DNA from: Bacteroides thetaiotaomicron VPI-5482
GTDB taxonomy: Bacteria > Bacteroidota > Bacteroidia > Bacteroidales > Bacteroidaceae
NCBI RefSeq assembly: GCF_000011065.1
Contig: NC_004663.1
Coordinates: forward strand, 5,146,001-5,210,000
Direction of reading: 5' to 3'
Length of the DNA: 64,000 nt
The position numbers and the translations under genes were made by a program. This document shows positions 18,810-26,675 of the stretch, in pieces. The notes under the pieces were generated by a model. That model saw only the letters and a program-made list of their open reading frames with translations. It made no database searches and was not told the DNA's origin. Numbering within the stretch: the first letter of the stretch is position 1; each line of letters opens with the position of its first letter.

Positions 18810-19739
18810 TTATTGTTTTTGGATATGTGCCGTGACGTACATCCCCGGTCGGAACTGCGGATTCGTCTCCTTGATGGAAGCGTATACTTCGAGTGAGCGG
18901 TTCACTTCGTCCACTTTTTGTCCGATGGAGATGACCGTGCCGTTGAACGTTTGTGTACCCATGCCGTTGACACGGAATTGTACGGGACTGCCTGTTTGCA
19001 TATCTGCAAGGTCTTTTTCGTAGGTAGTCAGGCAGAGCATCGGTGCGCTTTTATCGATCACTTCGCAGAGAGCTTCTCCCGGATTGATGTACTTTCCCAT
19101 GTTCATAGCTACATTGACCACATATCCGCTGATAGGAGCTTTTACTTCCAGAAGCGGCTGGATGCCATCCCGAAGCAGTGTTTCCGGATTCACGCCCAAA
19201 AGCGAAAGTTGTGCGGCGGCAGCATCCTGACGGCTTTTCATCGAAAGATAATCCGCTTTGCTTTGCTGGAACTTCTTCTGCGAAGCCGCTTGTTCGGCAG
19301 AGAGATTCTTTTGCCGTTCGTATTCCATACGCAGATATTCTGTTTGTGCGTGGCTGTCCAGATAAGTCTGTTGGAGGGTGATAAACTCCGGATTCTCCAA
19401 AGTGGCGATTACAGAGTTCTTGGTAACGTGTTGTCCGGGGAGTAAGGAAGTGTTTTTGATCACTCCGCCGATAGTCAGTGCGACGGTTGCCTGCCGTTGG
19501 GGCGGAAGGACGATCCGGCCGTTGAACGAAACCTGATTGGGGCGGGAAGTGGCGGAAGTGATTGCATCCACTTCGGGCTGTGCAGTGGCATCGGCGTCGC
19601 TTTGACCATTGTTTTTTCCCATTTCCGGATTCACGCTTTCTGTTGCAGGGTCCGCCACAGACTCTGAATCCGCCGTTTGTTGTTGTCCCTTGCAAGCTAT
19701 TAAGGCGAGCAGAAGGATGGGGTAAAATATCTTTCTCAT
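18810..19739 (-). CDS. Periplasmic adaptor (CusB/CzcB-like) lipoprotein of an RND efflux pump
   Basis: A membrane fusion protein of the HlyD/CusB family. I choose the ATG at 19739 (MRKIFYPILLLALIACKGQQ), which gives a lipobox LIAC with Cys 16; upstream in-frame ATGs at 19745 and 19802 add residues that do not suit a signal peptide. It has a barrel-sandwich/lipoyl half (NTSLLPGQHV), a coiled-coil hairpin (about 90-150), a second lipoyl half (VKAPISGYVVNVAMNMGKYI) and a beta-barrel. It joins the inner-membrane pump to the outer-membrane channel, both encoded in the single fused gene just upstream. I see no N-terminal Met-rich or His-rich metal-binding tail. Confidence 0.9.
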   Translation of the reverse strand: MRKIFYPILLLALIACKGQQQTADSESVADPATESVNPEMGKNNGQSDADATAQPEVDAITSATSRPNQVSFNGRIVLPPQRQATVALTIGGVIKNTSLLPGQHVTKNSVIATLENPEFITLQQTYLDSHAQTEYLRMEYERQKNLSAEQAASQKKFQQSKADYLSMKSRQDAAAAQLSLLGVNPETLLRDGIQPLLEVKAPISGYVVNVAMNMGKYINPGEALCEVIDKSAPMLCLTTYEKDLADMQTGSPVQFRVNGMGTQTFNGTVISIGQKVDEVNRSLEVYASIKETNPQFRPGMYVTAHIQKQ

Positions 19740-19822
19740 ACACATTTTTATATTAAGTACTCTTGCAAAATAATCTTCTATATTAACAGGAAAACTGTTC
19801 ATTAAAACTCTCCACTCTCCAC

Positions 19823-22800
19823 TTATTCAAACAATTCATGTTCCAGAGCGGCAATGTTATACTGATAGACGGTTTCGATATACCCTCGCCGGATGTCCCG
19901 TGCCGTCGTGACGGACTGTATGTATTCGGCAACGCCCGTTTCGCTCTGTTGCAGTTGCAGGTTGGCGGCTTTGGTCAGTTCTTCCGCTTCTTTGAGAGCG
20001 GAAGTAGTATAATAGCGCAGGCTCTCGTTGTATCGTCGGAGGGAGGCTTCCAGTTCCATCACCTTATTGCGAAGTTCGCGGATGTTGGCATCCGCCTGAA
20101 TCTGTGCCGAAGCGGCAGCCAGTCTGGCTTGCTTCACCTTGCTTTTCTGGGGCAGGAAGTAAACGGGGAAGGAGACTCCCACCATCCATGCATTCAGACT
20201 CTTCAAGGGAAGAATGTCCTGACGGGTATATCCTATGCTGATCTCCGGAAAGAAGTGGCTGCGTTCTACATGAAGCATTGCTTTCGCTTCTTCTGCCTGA
20301 CTCCGGAAGTATCCGGTATGCGCTTCGGACAGATTACCGTCCGAAAGGGTGGTATAAAAGAGAGACAAGGTCGAATCTGCCGGCACAATCGGGCTGTCGG
20401 CATAACAGCACCACTGGAAACGTGCCAGTGCCGTCTTTTCCTCTTCCTGTGCCTGATACCAGCGGTTGTGCAGGTCGGCGGCGGTAGTCGTCATCATGTT
20501 CTTTTCGAGCAGGGTGATTTCTCCTTGTTGATAACGTATTTCGCCGATACGTTTCAACTCTTCCGCCATCTTGTCCTGATCACGGTACATGGAGCAGAGG
20601 TTGGCGGCATATTGATAGTAAGCCCATGCCCGTTTTACTTCCGCTATCACTTCTTTTTCCACCATCCGGCGATAATAAGTACTTGTCTTTACCTGTCGGC
20701 TGACCAGTGCATTCTTGTAAAACGGAGTCAGCAGCGAACCGAGGCTCTGTTCGAAAGCAAGTTCCTTGTCTTGCTTGTTTTCTCCGTTGAGTTGTCCCCA
20801 TGAGTAATTGAATGAGGTGGGAGCTGCCTCGACAATCTCTCCGCGAGTGGCTTTTGCCTGACGGATGGCGTTGGCGGCTATTTTCAGTCTCGGATGATTT
20901 TGTTTGGCTATCTCGATGGCTTGTTCCAGACTGACCGCTTCCGGTTGCTGCGCTGAGGCGAAAGAAGGAATCAGCAGCAACAACGGCAGGATGACGAAGA
21001 ACGGCAGATGAAACTTGCTTCCGGGACGTCTCCATACAGCAAATGAGTTGACAATCTTGTAGAATACCGGAATGATAAGCAAAGTCAGCACGGTAGAGAT
21101 AATCAGTCCGCCGATGACGACCGTAGCCAGCGGGCGTTGTACCTCGGAACCGGCGGAAGTGGCGATTGCCATCGGGACAAATCCCAGCGAGGCGACCAGT
21201 CCGGTGAGGAATACGGGACGCAGCAGATGCGGGGTGCCCAGAGTGAGGATTCGGTTGGTAGTCATAGCATATTTATTTCGTTTACGAAGTTCGTTGAAAT
21301 GGTTCACCATCAGGATACCGTTCAGTACAGCCACACCGAACAAGGCGATGAAACCGACTCCTGCCGAGATGCTGAACGGGAGTCCGCGCAGCCAGAGGGC
21401 TACGATACCTCCGATAAGTGACAGCGGGACGGTGGAGAATACCATCAATGTATAAGTAATGTTCTTGAAAGCGAAAAACAAGATCAGCAGAATCAGCATC
21501 AGTGCTACCGGAATGACGATCATCAGCGTATTGATGGCGTTTTGCAGGTTCTCAAACTGACCGCCGTATTCGAAGTAGTAGCCCGGTTGCAGTTTGATGT
21601 TCTTGTCCAGTGTCTTCTGGATGTTGGCTACTACTTGCTGAATGTCCGCGTCGCGTACGTTCACACCAATCACGATGCGGCGTTTGGTAGCGTCGCGGTT
21701 GATCTGCAACGGACCGCTGACAAGTTCGATGCTTGCCACCTCGCCGACCGGAATCTGAATGCCTTCGGAAGTACGCACAAAGAGCTTGTCCAGATTTAAG
21801 TCTGCCACTTTCTCCTGATCCAGACGTACGACAAGGTCGAACTTCCGTTCGTTTTCGAAAACCACACCGCTGGCTTCTCCGGCATAGGCTGTCCGGATAA
21901 TCGTGTTGAGTTCTTCGATATTAATGCCGTAACGGGCTATCTTGCCGCGGTTGTATTTGACAACCAGCTGAGGCAATCCCATCGTCTGCTCTACGATGAC
22001 GTCTGCTGCCCCCGGCACTTTCTCTACATACGTGGCGGCTTCCTTTGCCCTCTGATAAAGTTCGTGCGTGTCTTCGCCGTATAACTTGACTGCAATATCG
22101 GCTTTCGCACCTGTCATCAGCTCGTTGAACCGGAGCTGTATCGGCTGCGAGAAGTTAAACTCGGCACGTTCCGAGAGGGGTTCGAGCGCTTCTTTCATCT
22201 TCTCTACCATTTCCGCTCGGCTCGTTGCGCTGGTCCATTCCTTGAAAGGTTTCATGATGATCATCACGTCGGCGTCTTCCACTGCCATCGGGTCGGTGGG
22301 GACTTCTGCCGTACCGATCTTCGCCACTACGTGCTTGATTTCGGGAAACTGATCCATCAATGTCTTTTCCGCTTCTTCGGAGAGTTTGATACTTTCCGAA
22401 AGTGAACTTCCGGCGGGTAAGGTCATCTGCATGGCGAAGTCGCCTTCGTCCAGTGTCGGGATGAACTCGGCACCCAGACGGGTGAAGAGGAAGAGGGACC
22501 CGATCAGTGCGGCAAAAGCAATGACGACGGTGCGTGCTTTGTGATGCAGGCACGCATGCAGGCAACGCTGGTAGAGTTTGTTCAGCTGCTCGAAGAATCG
22601 GTCGGCAAGTGTCGGCTTCACTACGATGGTATGTTTCAGGAAGAGCGACGCCATCATAGGGACGTATGTCAGCGACAGGATCAAGGCGCCGATGATGCAG
22701 AACACCAGGGTTTTGGCCATTGGAGTGAAGTATTTTCCTTCGATTCCGTTCAAAGTCAGTATCGGGAAGAACACGATGAGAATAATCAGTACGGCGAATG

Positions 22801-24148
22801 TAGCCGAGCGGACTACACCGGAAGCACCTTTTTCCACCTCTTCGTCCATCTCTTTGCGGGTCAGTGTCCGTCCGCGGAACTGCTTGCTGTAGATGTGTGC
22901 CAGGATACCTTCCAGTATGACAATGGAACCATCTACCACAATACCGAAGTCGATGGCGCCGAGGCTCATCAGATTGGCGGTTACGTTGAAAAGACGCATC
23001 ATGATGAATGCGAAAAGCATAGCCAGCGGGATGACCGAAGCTACAATCAGCCCGGCACGGACGTTGCCCAGAAAGATAATAAGTACGAGGAAGACGATGA
23101 TGGCTCCTTCAATAAGGTTGTTGACGACGGTGGAGATGTTCCGGTTGACCAGTTCCGAACGGTTCAGATACGGTTCGATGCTGATGCCTTCGGGCAATAA
23201 GTGCTGTATCTTTTCCACCCGCTTTTCCAGTTCCTGCGTCACTACATTGGCGTTGGCGCCTTTCAGCATCATGGCAATTCCGCCTACGCATTCGCCCTTT
23301 CCGTCCATCGTCATCGCACCGAAACGTTTGGGGGCGCCGAAGCGGACAGCGCCTACGTCACTGATGTGTACGGGAATCCCGTTCCGGTTGGCTACCACGA
23401 TCTGCTCGATGTCTTTGATGCGGGTGATCATCCCTTCCGAACGGATGTAATAGGCATTCTTTGCTTTCTCGATGTAGCTTCCGCCCGTGTTCTGGTTGTT
23501 GCTGCTCAGTGCTTCGAACACTTCGCCGATGGTGATGTTCAGTGAAAACAGGGCGTCGGGGTCTACCGCCACTTCGTATTGTTTCAGATAACCTCCGAAA
23601 CTGTTTATTTCCACGATGCCCGGTATGCCCGATAACTGGCGTTTCACCATCCAGTCCTGAATGGTACGGAGTTCCATAGCGTCATATTTCTCTTCGTATC
23701 CCGGAGCTACTTTCAATATGTATTGGTAGATTTCGCCCAGTCCGGTGGTGATCGGCATCATTTCCGGTGTTCCCAGTTCGGGGGAGATTTCGCCGGATAC
23801 GGTTTGTATCTGCTCGTTGATCAGCTGGCGGGCATCGAGTGTGGGCACGTCTTCCTTGAAGACGACCGTTACCACTGATAGCCCGAAGCGACTGACGGAA
23901 CGGATATCTTCTACATTCATGATGTTGCTCATCGCTATTTCGATGGGCATGGTGATGAGCTGCTCCACTTTCTGCGGCGCAAGCGTAGGAGATACGGTTA
24001 CAATCTGCACCTGATTGTTGGTTATGTCCGGCACGGCGTCAATGGGGAGCGTCAGCATGGCATAGATTCCCCCGATAAACAGGAAGAGGGTGGTTAACCC
24101 TACGAATAGTTTTTTCCTGATCGAAAAACGTACGATAGCTTTAAACAT
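19823..24148 (-). CDS. CzcA/CusA-type heavy-metal RND pump fused to a TolC-like outer-membrane factor
   Basis: A 1441-residue fusion. Residues 1 to about 1035 form a complete RND permease of the heavy-metal branch. The proton-relay motif is DFGIVVDG (D400, D406) with E413, which resembles the divalent-cation (CzcA/CnrA) type more than the copper/silver type. Residues about 1046-1066 are hydrophobic and end in ASAQQ, exactly like a signal peptide with its cleavage site. Residues about 1068-1441 are an outer-membrane efflux protein domain (VSLEQAIEIAKQNHPRL and long helices). Pump and channel thus come from one reading frame. I see no sign of a sequencing error, and similar fusions are known in Bacteroidetes. 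A box TAACTTTG (24177-24184) precedes the gene. Confidence 0.93.
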   Translation of the reverse strand: MFKAIVRFSIRKKLFVGLTTLFLFIGGIYAMLTLPIDAVPDITNNQVQIVTVSPTLAPQKVEQLITMPIEIAMSNIMNVEDIRSVSRFGLSVVTVVFKEDVPTLDARQLINEQIQTVSGEISPELGTPEMMPITTGLGEIYQYILKVAPGYEEKYDAMELRTIQDWMVKRQLSGIPGIVEINSFGGYLKQYEVAVDPDALFSLNITIGEVFEALSSNNQNTGGSYIEKAKNAYYIRSEGMITRIKDIEQIVVANRNGIPVHISDVGAVRFGAPKRFGAMTMDGKGECVGGIAMMLKGANANVVTQELEKRVEKIQHLLPEGISIEPYLNRSELVNRNISTVVNNLIEGAIIVFLVLIIFLGNVRAGLIVASVIPLAMLFAFIMMRLFNVTANLMSLGAIDFGIVVDGSIVILEGILAHIYSKQFRGRTLTRKEMDEEVEKGASGVVRSATFAVLIILIVFFPILTLNGIEGKYFTPMAKTLVFCIIGALILSLTYVPMMASLFLKHTIVVKPTLADRFFEQLNKLYQRCLHACLHHKARTVVIAFAALIGSLFLFTRLGAEFIPTLDEGDFAMQMTLPAGSSLSESIKLSEEAEKTLMDQFPEIKHVVAKIGTAEVPTDPMAVEDADVMIIMKPFKEWTSATSRAEMVEKMKEALEPLSERAEFNFSQPIQLRFNELMTGAKADIAVKLYGEDTHELYQRAKEAATYVEKVPGAADVIVEQTMGLPQLVVKYNRGKIARYGINIEELNTIIRTAYAGEASGVVFENERKFDLVVRLDQEKVADLNLDKLFVRTSEGIQIPVGEVASIELVSGPLQINRDATKRRIVIGVNVRDADIQQVVANIQKTLDKNIKLQPGYYFEYGGQFENLQNAINTLMIVIPVALMLILLILFFAFKNITYTLMVFSTVPLSLIGGIVALWLRGLPFSISAGVGFIALFGVAVLNGILMVNHFNELRKRNKYAMTTNRILTLGTPHLLRPVFLTGLVASLGFVPMAIATSAGSEVQRPLATVVIGGLIISTVLTLLIIPVFYKIVNSFAVWRRPGSKFHLPFFVILPLLLLIPSFASAQQPEAVSLEQAIEIAKQNHPRLKIAANAIRQAKATRGEIVEAAPTSFNYSWGQLNGENKQDKELAFEQSLGSLLTPFYKNALVSRQVKTSTYYRRMVEKEVIAEVKRAWAYYQYAANLCSMYRDQDKMAEELKRIGEIRYQQGEITLLEKNMMTTTAADLHNRWYQAQEEEKTALARFQWCCYADSPIVPADSTLSLFYTTLSDGNLSEAHTGYFRSQAEEAKAMLHVERSHFFPEISIGYTRQDILPLKSLNAWMVGVSFPVYFLPQKSKVKQARLAAASAQIQADANIRELRNKVMELEASLRRYNESLRYYTTSALKEAEELTKAANLQLQQSETGVAEYIQSVTTARDIRRGYIETVYQYNIAALEHELFE

Positions 24149-24176
24149 GATTTTACAGTGTTATTGTTTCATGTTA

Positions 24177-24184
24177 CAAAGTTA
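24177..24184 (-). promoter_or_regulatory. -7 box (TAACTTTG) of the efflux operon
   Basis: Matches the Bacteroides -7 consensus TAnnTTTG on the minus strand, 28 bp before the pump start codon. No TTTG is found at the expected -33 distance. Confidence 0.45.
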
Positions 24185-24409
24185 CGGACTATCCTTATCC
24201 GTGATTATCGGGAAAGGATGAAGCGGAAAGATTGACAGGTGAAATGACGAAATCAAGGTCTGAACGTGAAGGGCTGTTGTCTGTCGAATCAAGGAGTTTG
24301 AACCTCCTTTGGTTATTCGCCACAACGTTTTATGCAGCGTTTTTATTGTCACTTGTCACTTTTGCGACTTAATACGTTGCAAATTAGAATGGTAAGGGTG
24401 ATAATAAGA

Positions 24410-24457
24410 GGTGACAATAGGGTGATAATAGGCGGAACTTAGTTTTCTATTGTCACC
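24410..24457. repeat. Inverted repeat GGTGACAATA / TATTGTCACC
   Basis: A perfect 10-bp inverted repeat (24410-24419 and 24448-24457) with a 28-nt gap. Further GTGATAATA copies lie around it. It could be an operator or a hairpin. Confidence 0.5.
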
Positions 24458-24485
24458 GCGAAGAACTGAAGTTGAGAGGTAGAAT

Positions 24486-24617
24486 ATGCTGAAAATAAAT
24501 GAATTAAATGCTGAAGAAGAATGTCTTAGATGACGAAGATAAGTGAATCCGATGTTGAAAAGGAGTCGTTTCAATGTTGAAGGTAAGTGGCTTCGATGTC
24601 GATACTCTTAATGGGTG
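24486..24617. repeat. 22-bp-period array B1 (6 units)
   Basis: ATG followed by CTGAA, CTGAA, ACGAA, TTGAA, TTGAA and TCGAT starts at 24486, 24508, 24530, 24552, 24574 and 24596, exactly 22 bp apart. Units 4 and 5 are clear palindromes (TTGAAA..TTTCAA centred at 24564.5; TTGAAG..CTTCGA centred at 24586.5). Units are otherwise degenerate, and 22 is not a multiple of 3, so this is not a coding repeat. Confidence 0.7.
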
Positions 24618-24635
24618 GAACAAATAGTCTATATA

Positions 24636-24784
24636 GAACTTTTGGTTTCTAGAGTTTGAAACTAGAGTTCCGCCCGCTTGAAACTAAAGTTTCATCAGCT
24701 TGAAACTAAGGTTTCCAAGGCATGGAACTGTAGTTTCAGCCGCTTGAAACTATTGGTTCCGGCGTAGGAAACTATCTGAAACAC
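24636..24784. repeat. 22-bp-period palindrome array B2 (6 to 7 units)
   Basis: The half-palindrome GAAACT..GTTTC repeats with its ACT core at 24661, 24683, 24705, 24727, 24749 and 24771, exactly 22 bp apart. A weaker unit (GAACTTTTGGTTTC) starts at 24636. Each unit is a palindrome of about 14 bp joined by an 8-bp linker, often CGCTT or AGCTT. Confidence 0.85.
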
Positions 24785-24805
24785 TGCTTGCTAATATAAT
24801 AATAA

Positions 24806-24840
24806 AAGAGGATGCCTATGGGGTAATGCGGCATCCTCTT
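24806..24840 (-). terminator. Minus-strand terminator downstream of the small gene at 25025
   Basis: An 11-bp stem AAGAGGATGCC / GGCATCCTCTT (24806-24816, 24830-24840). On the minus strand it is followed by TTTATTATT. It lies about 185 bp beyond the stop codon at 25025. Confidence 0.7.
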
Positions 24841-24995
24841 GGGAGACAGTCCTGAAGAACTACTTTCACAAGCGGTTCTTCGGTCTGCGACCTCCATATT
24901 TAATCTGGTTAGGATTACGAATTAAAGTCGTGAATATTGTAACTCATATTTGTTAAACCTTAAAGATTGCTGTTTCGGTGATCATTCAATGCTTT

Positions 24996-25003
24996 TATCT
25001 TTG
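24996..25003 (+). promoter_or_regulatory. Plus-strand -7 box (TATCTTTG) facing the 3' end of the small gene
   Basis: TATCTTTG fits TAnnTTTG, and TTTC lies 19 bp upstream in place of TTTG. It would start an RNA near 25010 that is antisense to the gene at 25025-25408. Weak evidence. Confidence 0.3.
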
Positions 25004-25024
25004 TGCGGAATGATAAAGTTCTCA

Positions 25025-25408
25025 TTATATAGGCAGTTCATTTTCGCTCTTTGTGAGTAGGCGATCCCACCAAGATCGGCACGTCCAGCAGAAGAGTTCC
25101 CGTAAAGTCAGTTGTTCTTTGAGCGGAATCAGAATATGTCCGCGTTCATAGGTTCCCAGTATGTGCAGATTCCCGTTATAGCAAAGTATGTAAAGATACT
25201 CTTCTTCGCAGATTACACTATGAATATGTTTCATGTATAAAGGGAAAGGGTGGTAAGGGTCGTCAGAAGCAAATTCTACGGAATGGAAATTAAGTTTCCC
25301 TAGCATACCGGTAAATACGGATGCTAATTCAATAAACTTCTCGCAATCATTTTGTCTGTGCATCTTCCGGATGACGCGGCGCAATGTTTCTTTGTCTGGT
25401 CTGTTCAT
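25025..25408 (-). CDS. Small protein of unknown function
   Basis: I call 127 residues from ATG at 25408 (MNRPDKETLRRVIRKMHRQN). The frame stays open upstream to 25741, with another ATG at 25654, but the added residues are an unlikely mix (many Arg, Tyr and Phe). That stretch is better explained as the untranslated leader of the transcript that starts near 25669. The protein has a basic helical N-terminus and a C-terminal half rich in Tyr, Cys and Trp (ELFCWTCRSWWDRLL). I see no signal peptide, membrane segment or known motif. Not recognised. Confidence 0.55.
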   Translation of the reverse strand: MNRPDKETLRRVIRKMHRQNDCEKFIELASVFTGMLGKLNFHSVEFASDDPYHPFPLYMKHIHSVICEEEYLYILCYNGNLHILGTYERGHILIPLKEQLTLRELFCWTCRSWWDRLLTKSENELPI

Positions 25409-25473
25409 ATCTCTTTGAATATTTATGACCGCTCGCATCCTGTTGTATACTACGTACGTATATAAAAGAAGCC

Positions 25474-25549
25474 GGGCGCTGAGTTCATATTTATCCGCTA
25501 AGAGGTAGTACCAATACCTACTGAACTTAATAAATATGTTCACACGCCC
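25474..25549 (-). promoter_or_regulatory. Structured leader RNA element
   Basis: Within the leader of the small gene, CATATTTAT pairs with ATAAATATG (25486-25494, 25530-25538; 9 bp) and an outer GGGCG pairs with CGCCC (25474-25478, 25545-25549; 5 bp), with an internal loop between them. The apical part holds a further short hairpin. It matches no riboswitch class that I recognise. Confidence 0.45.
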
Positions 25550-25675
25550 GACCCTAAGTCGCACGTATGAAACAGATTTATTGAAGTTCAGTTTTTTGTT
25601 TAAATGAAATTTGGTACTTTTCTTAGCGCAAAAAAACGTTTCAATATGCCGCATTTCTCTTCGGCTTTCAAGGGA

Positions 25676-25706
25676 CAAAGGTACGCGAATTGTTGAGGAT
25701 TGCAAA
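25676..25706 (-). promoter_or_regulatory. Consensus Bacteroides promoter
   Basis: On the minus strand TTTG (25703-25706), a 19-bp spacer and TACCTTTG (25676-25683) match the Bacteroides consensus fully. The predicted start is near 25669, leaving a leader of about 260 nt before the ATG at 25408. Confidence 0.8.
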
Positions 25707-26132
25707 GAAAAAGGAATGAAATTTCTTGCTAAGTATGTCATCTGTGTTCAATAAGAGAAGATTATTTTGCAAGAGTACTTAAGTGCATTCTCTGATCTCA
25801 GTTGGTTGACTCAATCTTTGGAAGAGAAAAAGTGATGGCAAAATCTTGAATTTGCTTGCTATCACTTTGTCATCACTCTTGCCGTCACTCGATTAATGAA
25901 GTGATTAACAGTGAATTAATGATTGAAAAACAGTAAAAGTGACGGATGACGGCAAAAAGTGTATATAAACTATGTAGTAAGATTTAAGTAGGCAACTCGC
26001 ATATATAACTTGAATTCAACTTTTGTTGAACCATTCGACATCGATACGAAGAAACAAGCAATCTTATGCTGCGGCAGAACATTTCTTTGTATAACCTCGT
26101 TTATTATATAACAAACTAAATATATATTCAGT
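25707..26132. other. Intergenic region between the divergent small gene and the peroxidase gene
   Basis: About 425 bp without a gene. It carries short GTGAYGGCAA-type repeats (25831-25955). I find no consensus promoter for the downstream glutathione peroxidase gene. Confidence 0.6.
25831..25955. repeat. Short GTGAYRGCAA repeats in direct and inverted orientation
   Basis: On the minus strand GTGACGGCAAGA, GTGATGACAAA and GTGATAGCAAGC run in tandem with an 11-12 bp step. Inverted copies occur at 25831 (AGTGATGGCAA, pairing with 25855-25865) and at 25947 (TGACGGCAA, pairing with 25879-25887), so two hairpins are possible. No function is assigned. Confidence 0.6.
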
Positions 26133-26675
26133 ATGAAGTCATTCATCTTAATGGTTATAACAATGGTATGTGCAATCTCTCTGGAAGCGCAGAATAAGTC
26201 TTTCTACGACTTCAATGTGACCACGATTGATGGTAAGGAATTTCCGCTTTCTTCTTTGAAAGGAAAGAAAGTGCTGGTAGTAAATGTAGCCTCCAAATGC
26301 GGACTGACGCCACAGTATGCCAAACTGCAAGAGCTATATGATAAATATAAGGATAAGAATTTTGTAATCATCGGCTTTCCTGCCAACAACTTTATGGGAC
26401 AGGAACCGGGAAGCAATGAAGAGATCGCTCAGTTCTGCTCCTTAAAGTATGACGTTACTTTTCCGATGATGGCCAAGATTTCCGTCAAGGGCAAAAACAT
26501 GTCGCCACTTTACCAATGGCTGACGGAAAAGAAACTGAACGGCAAAGAAGATGCGCCCGTCCAGTGGAATTTTCAGAAGTTTATGATTGACGAGAACGGA
26601 AACTGGGTCGGCTTTGTGGCCCCCAAAGAGAGTCCGCTCTCGGAAAAAATCGTTACTTGGATAGAGCAGGAGTAG
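26133..26675 (+). CDS. Exported glutathione peroxidase-family protein
   Basis: A 180-residue thiol peroxidase of the GPx family, reducing hydroperoxides, probably with thioredoxin as donor as for other Cys-type GPx. Signal peptide to about 20 (ISLEAQ). Active-site Cys is C56 (NVASKCGLTPQY), with Q90 (NNFMGQEP) and W145-N146 (VQWNFQKF) completing the tetrad; C102 is a possible resolving Cys. Cysteine replaces selenocysteine. Its 3' end overlaps the convergent Nudix gene by 23 bp. Confidence 0.95.
   Translation: MKSFILMVITMVCAISLEAQNKSFYDFNVTTIDGKEFPLSSLKGKKVLVVNVASKCGLTPQYAKLQELYDKYKDKNFVIIGFPANNFMGQEPGSNEEIAQFCSLKYDVTFPMMAKISVKGKNMSPLYQWLTEKKLNGKEDAPVQWNFQKFMIDENGNWVGFVAPKESPLSEKIVTWIEQE

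Larger units (their letters stand above)
24149..25024. other. Long intergenic region with two periodic repeat arrays
   Basis: This 876-bp gap holds a promoter box for the efflux operon (24177-24184), an inverted repeat at 24410-24457, two 22-bp-period arrays (24486-24617 and 24636-24784) and a minus-strand terminator (24806-24840). Near its right end is a plus-strand TATCTTTG box (24996-25003). I see no gene in it. Confidence 0.7.

Noticed and set aside
22541..23200. 219-residue plus-strand frame opposite the RND pump gene
   Set aside because: It is a mirror of the pump coding sequence. Several such antisense frames occur opposite GH92, queA and alaS genes and show no protein features.
19823..24148. 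Frameshift or assembly artefact joining pump and channel genes
   Set aside because: The frame is open throughout, the join retains a clean signal peptide, and such fusions are known in Bacteroidetes.
24356..24574. 72-residue open frame on the minus strand
   Set aside because: It lies across the inverted repeat at 24410-24457 and part of the 22-bp array, has repeat-driven composition, and no protein-like pattern.
24486..24784. CRISPR array
   Set aside because: Units are short, degenerate palindromes with linkers of 8 bp or less, no unique spacers of about 30 bp, and no cas gene nearby.
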